Source: JAWKMZ01 sp041391965 (GTDB taxonomy: Bacteria; Bacteroidota; Bacteroidia; Flavobacteriales; Flavobacteriaceae). Taken from it: DNA of 64,000 nt. How positions within the stretch are numbered: position 1 is the stretch's first letter; the number at the start of each line of letters is the position of its first letter. The position numbers and the translations under genes were made by a program. Location of the stretch: the NCBI GenBank assembly GCA_041391965.1, contig JAWKMZ010000003.1:423384-487383 (forward strand), read 5' to 3'. This document shows positions 62,607 through 64,000 of the stretch, in pieces. The notes below the pieces were generated by a model. That model had not been told where the DNA came from. It saw only the letters and a list, made by a program, of their open reading frames with translations, and ran no database searches.

Positions 62607-63607
62607 TTCAATATTTTTACCATCAACTCTTTTAGCAAGTCTCCTTGAGGAATTGCATTAGCACCTACGCCTTTACTTTTAACATCAAAATCTCTTAGTG
62701 TTCCCACTACACTACTCACCTTTTTCATAGGAAAATTACGAGCAGCTGTAATATATTCATTCACAAAATAAGGATTGATTTTTAAGGCAGATGCAACGTT
62801 ACGTGGCGATTTATCAGTAAGTCCATGAAAATGGAGCAACTGCGAAAAGAAATTAAACAACAACGAAACCGTTACAACCATTGGATTGTCTTTTGGGTTA
62901 TCAGCAAAATAATTGACTATTTGATGTGCCTTAAACACATTGCGTTCACCAATAGCTTTGCGCAACTCAAAATTGTTGTAGTCTTTACTAATACCAATAT
63001 TATTTTCAATATCTTGTGGACTTATTTGACTGCCTTTTGGCAAAACAATCTGCAATTTTTCGAGCTCATTATTGATTTTACTTAAATCGGTTCCTAAAAA
63101 CTCTACCAACATTTGAGCTGCTTTTGGAGCAATGGTATAGTTTTTTGGCGCTAACACACGACGTATCCAGTCTGCTACCTGATTTTCGTAAAGTTTTTTA
63201 CTTTCATAAACAACGCCAACTTTTTTAAGTTCTTTATAAAGACTTTTGCGCTTATCAATGGTTTTATATTTGTAATTCATCACCAAAATAGTCGAAAGTT
63301 GCGGCTGCTTGACATAATCTACCAACTTTTCAATACTACGTGATAACTCTTGAGCTTCTTTTACAATAATTACCTGATACTTAGCCATCATCGGAAAACG
63401 TTTTGCATTTCCAACAATATCATCAATAGTTACATCACGACCATACAACACCATTTGGTTAAACCCTCGCTCCTCATCAGAAAGCACATTGGTTTCAATA
63501 AATTCTGAAATTTTATCAATATAATATGGTTCTTCACCCATTAAAAAATAAACAGGCTTCAAGTTTCCACTTTTTATATCAATTGCTAATTGTTTGACTT
63601 CGTCCAA
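62603..63607 (-). CDS. holA: DNA polymerase III subunit delta
   Basis: The clamp-loader delta subunit opens the beta clamp. The 334-residue AAA+-like protein has the family start PVYFLMGEEPYYIDKISEFIE. The MMAKYQVIIVKEAQEL strand and the EFLGTDLSKINNELEKL helix are family marks; no Walker A is needed in delta. The start is TTG at 63607 on the minus strand, preceded by no nearer ATG that keeps MDEVKQLAIDIKSG. Its 3' end overlaps the peroxidase gene by four bases. It is divergent from the HsdR_N gene. Confidence 0.93.
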   Translation of the reverse strand: MDEVKQLAIDIKSGNLKPVYFLMGEEPYYIDKISEFIETNVLSDEERGFNQMVLYGRDVTIDDIVGNAKRFPMMAKYQVIIVKEAQELSRSIEKLVDYVKQPQLSTILVMNYKYKTIDKRKSLYKELKKVGVVYESKKLYENQVADWIRRVLAPKNYTIAPKAAQMLVEFLGTDLSKINNELEKLQIVLPKGSQISPQDIENNIGISKDYNNFELRKAIGERNVFKAHQIVNYFADNPKDNPMVVTVSLLFNFFSQLLHFHGLTDKSPRNVASALKINPYFVNEYITAARNFPMKKVSSVVGTLRDFDVKSKGVGANAIPQGDLLKELMVKILN

Positions 63608-63653
63608 AACTGTAAAATATCAATTTAAAATACCAAATTCCAGCATCTATACT

Positions 63654-63684
63654 TTTGGTATTTGATTATTGAACCTTAACTTTG
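63654..63684 (+). promoter_or_regulatory. Promoter of the HsdR_N-type gene
   Basis: TTTG (63654-63657), a 19-base spacer and TAACTTTG (63677-63684) match the Bacteroidota consensus exactly, 20 bases before the GTG start. It is the cleanest promoter of the window. Confidence 0.85.
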
Positions 63685-63704
63685 AAAACATCAAATTTTA
63701 TATA

Positions 63705-64000
63705 GTGCAAGCACTCAATTTTCCAAAGTTTTCGTTTCGATTCAAAAATAGCGAAAATAAAGTATCTATTTTTGACGTCATTCGTAAAAAGTTTATTGTT
63801 TTACAACCCGAAGAATGGGTACGTCAGCACTGTATTCATTATTTGATAGAAGCAAAAGGCTTTCCAAAAGCGCTTATGAATGTTGAAAAAGAATTGACCA
63901 TCAACAACTTACGTAAACGTTATGACATTGTGGTTTTTAATACCGATGGCAACATTCATTTGGTTGTAGAGTGTAAAGCACCACAAATAGCTATTAATCA
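63705..64000 (+). CDS. HsdR N-terminal-like nuclease, 5' part
   Basis: The first 98 codons of a gene running off the right edge. The start is GTG at 63705. The residues include FKNSENKVSIFDVIRKKFIV, PEEWVRQHCIHYLI and the nuclease core RYDIVVF followed by HLVVECKAP, with Asp and Glu-x-Lys of a PD-(D/E)XK site. It resembles the N-terminal domain of type I restriction R subunits. In flavobacteria a short version of this protein, without helicase, commonly lies divergent from holA. No hsdM or hsdS is visible, so it is probably not part of a restriction system; its full length cannot be judged. Confidence 0.82.
   Translation, partial: MQALNFPKFSFRFKNSENKVSIFDVIRKKFIVLQPEEWVRQHCIHYLIEAKGFPKALMNVEKELTINNLRKRYDIVVFNTDGNIHLVVECKAPQIAIN

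Noticed and set aside
63705..64000. A type I restriction-modification system
   Set aside because: Only the N-terminal nuclease-like part is visible and no hsdM or hsdS gene is present; the holA neighbour is typical of the non-restriction version.
1..64000. CRISPR arrays, tRNA, rRNA, insertion sequences
   Set aside because: No regular spacer repeats, no cloverleaf-sized gap with tRNA features and no transposase were seen.

Overview
The window is a gene-dense, low-GC stretch (roughly one third G+C by eye) of a Bacteroidota chromosome, almost certainly from the family Flavobacteriaceae. Support comes from a PorQ component and a type-B sorting-domain protein of the type IX secretion system, a fused E1 alpha/beta 2-oxoacid dehydrogenase, flavobacterial conserved families (DUF6452/DUF6048 beside rlmD, DUF4294, DUF5362, CCC-motif membrane protein), many SPII lipoproteins, and Bacteroidota-type promoters (TTG/TTTG, 19-22 nt spacer, TAnnTTTG) before many genes. 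I cannot name the genus. I see no plasmid, phage, IS element, CRISPR array, rRNA or tRNA. No gap between genes exceeds about 300 bases.

Layout. 1-5 kb: start of a DUF1801 gene, a CAP-domain lipoprotein, pdxH, and a pyrR-pyrB-(STAS-like)-rnz operon. 5-13 kb: rpsA with a long structured leader, a BON/LysM protein, a lipoprotein, porQ-cmk and lon. 13-15.3 kb: ECF sigma factor, probable anti-sigma protein and a beta-solenoid adhesin-like protein, probably one regulatory operon. 15.4-24.3 kb: a four-cysteine-repeat lipoprotein, UMF1-type transporter, M48 lipoprotein protease, msrB, a DUF1572 protein, lpdA, aroQ, two small outer-membrane barrels and xerD. 24.4-31.2 kb: rny, a probable 6S-type RNA, zapA, a coiled-coil partner, an M23 peptidase and a TonB-dependent receptor.

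31.2-44.5 kb: cysteine desulfurase, a calcium-repeat lipoprotein, Smr protein, small membrane proteins, rocD, rlmD with DUF6452/DUF6048, DinB, a THUMP methyltransferase, an operon of methyltransferase, ZIP transporter and DUF4268, hemolysin III and DUF4294. 44.6-51.1 kb: M42 peptidase, NUDIX, PrsW, a three-gene biotin-dependent acyl-CoA carboxylase and DUF1579. 51.4-64 kb: APC permease, fused E1, a large T9SS type-B protein, an AprA-like methyltransferase with a small partner, a di-heme peroxidase, holA and the start of an HsdR_N-type nuclease gene.

Most genes are housekeeping or envelope functions. The least explained features are non-coding or regulatory: the 6S-like RNA between zapA and rny (about 170 nt), several perfect inverted repeats at divergent or upstream regions (zapA/M23, DUF1572, AprA-like methyltransferase, lon, fused E1), structured leaders before rpsA and possibly rocD, and a GAAA-loop terminator hairpin almost touching the NUDIX start codon. 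The least characterised proteins are the AprA-like methyltransferase pair, the coiled-coil protein before zapA, and the duplicated four-cysteine lipoprotein. Positions were read by eye; no database search or folding program was run.
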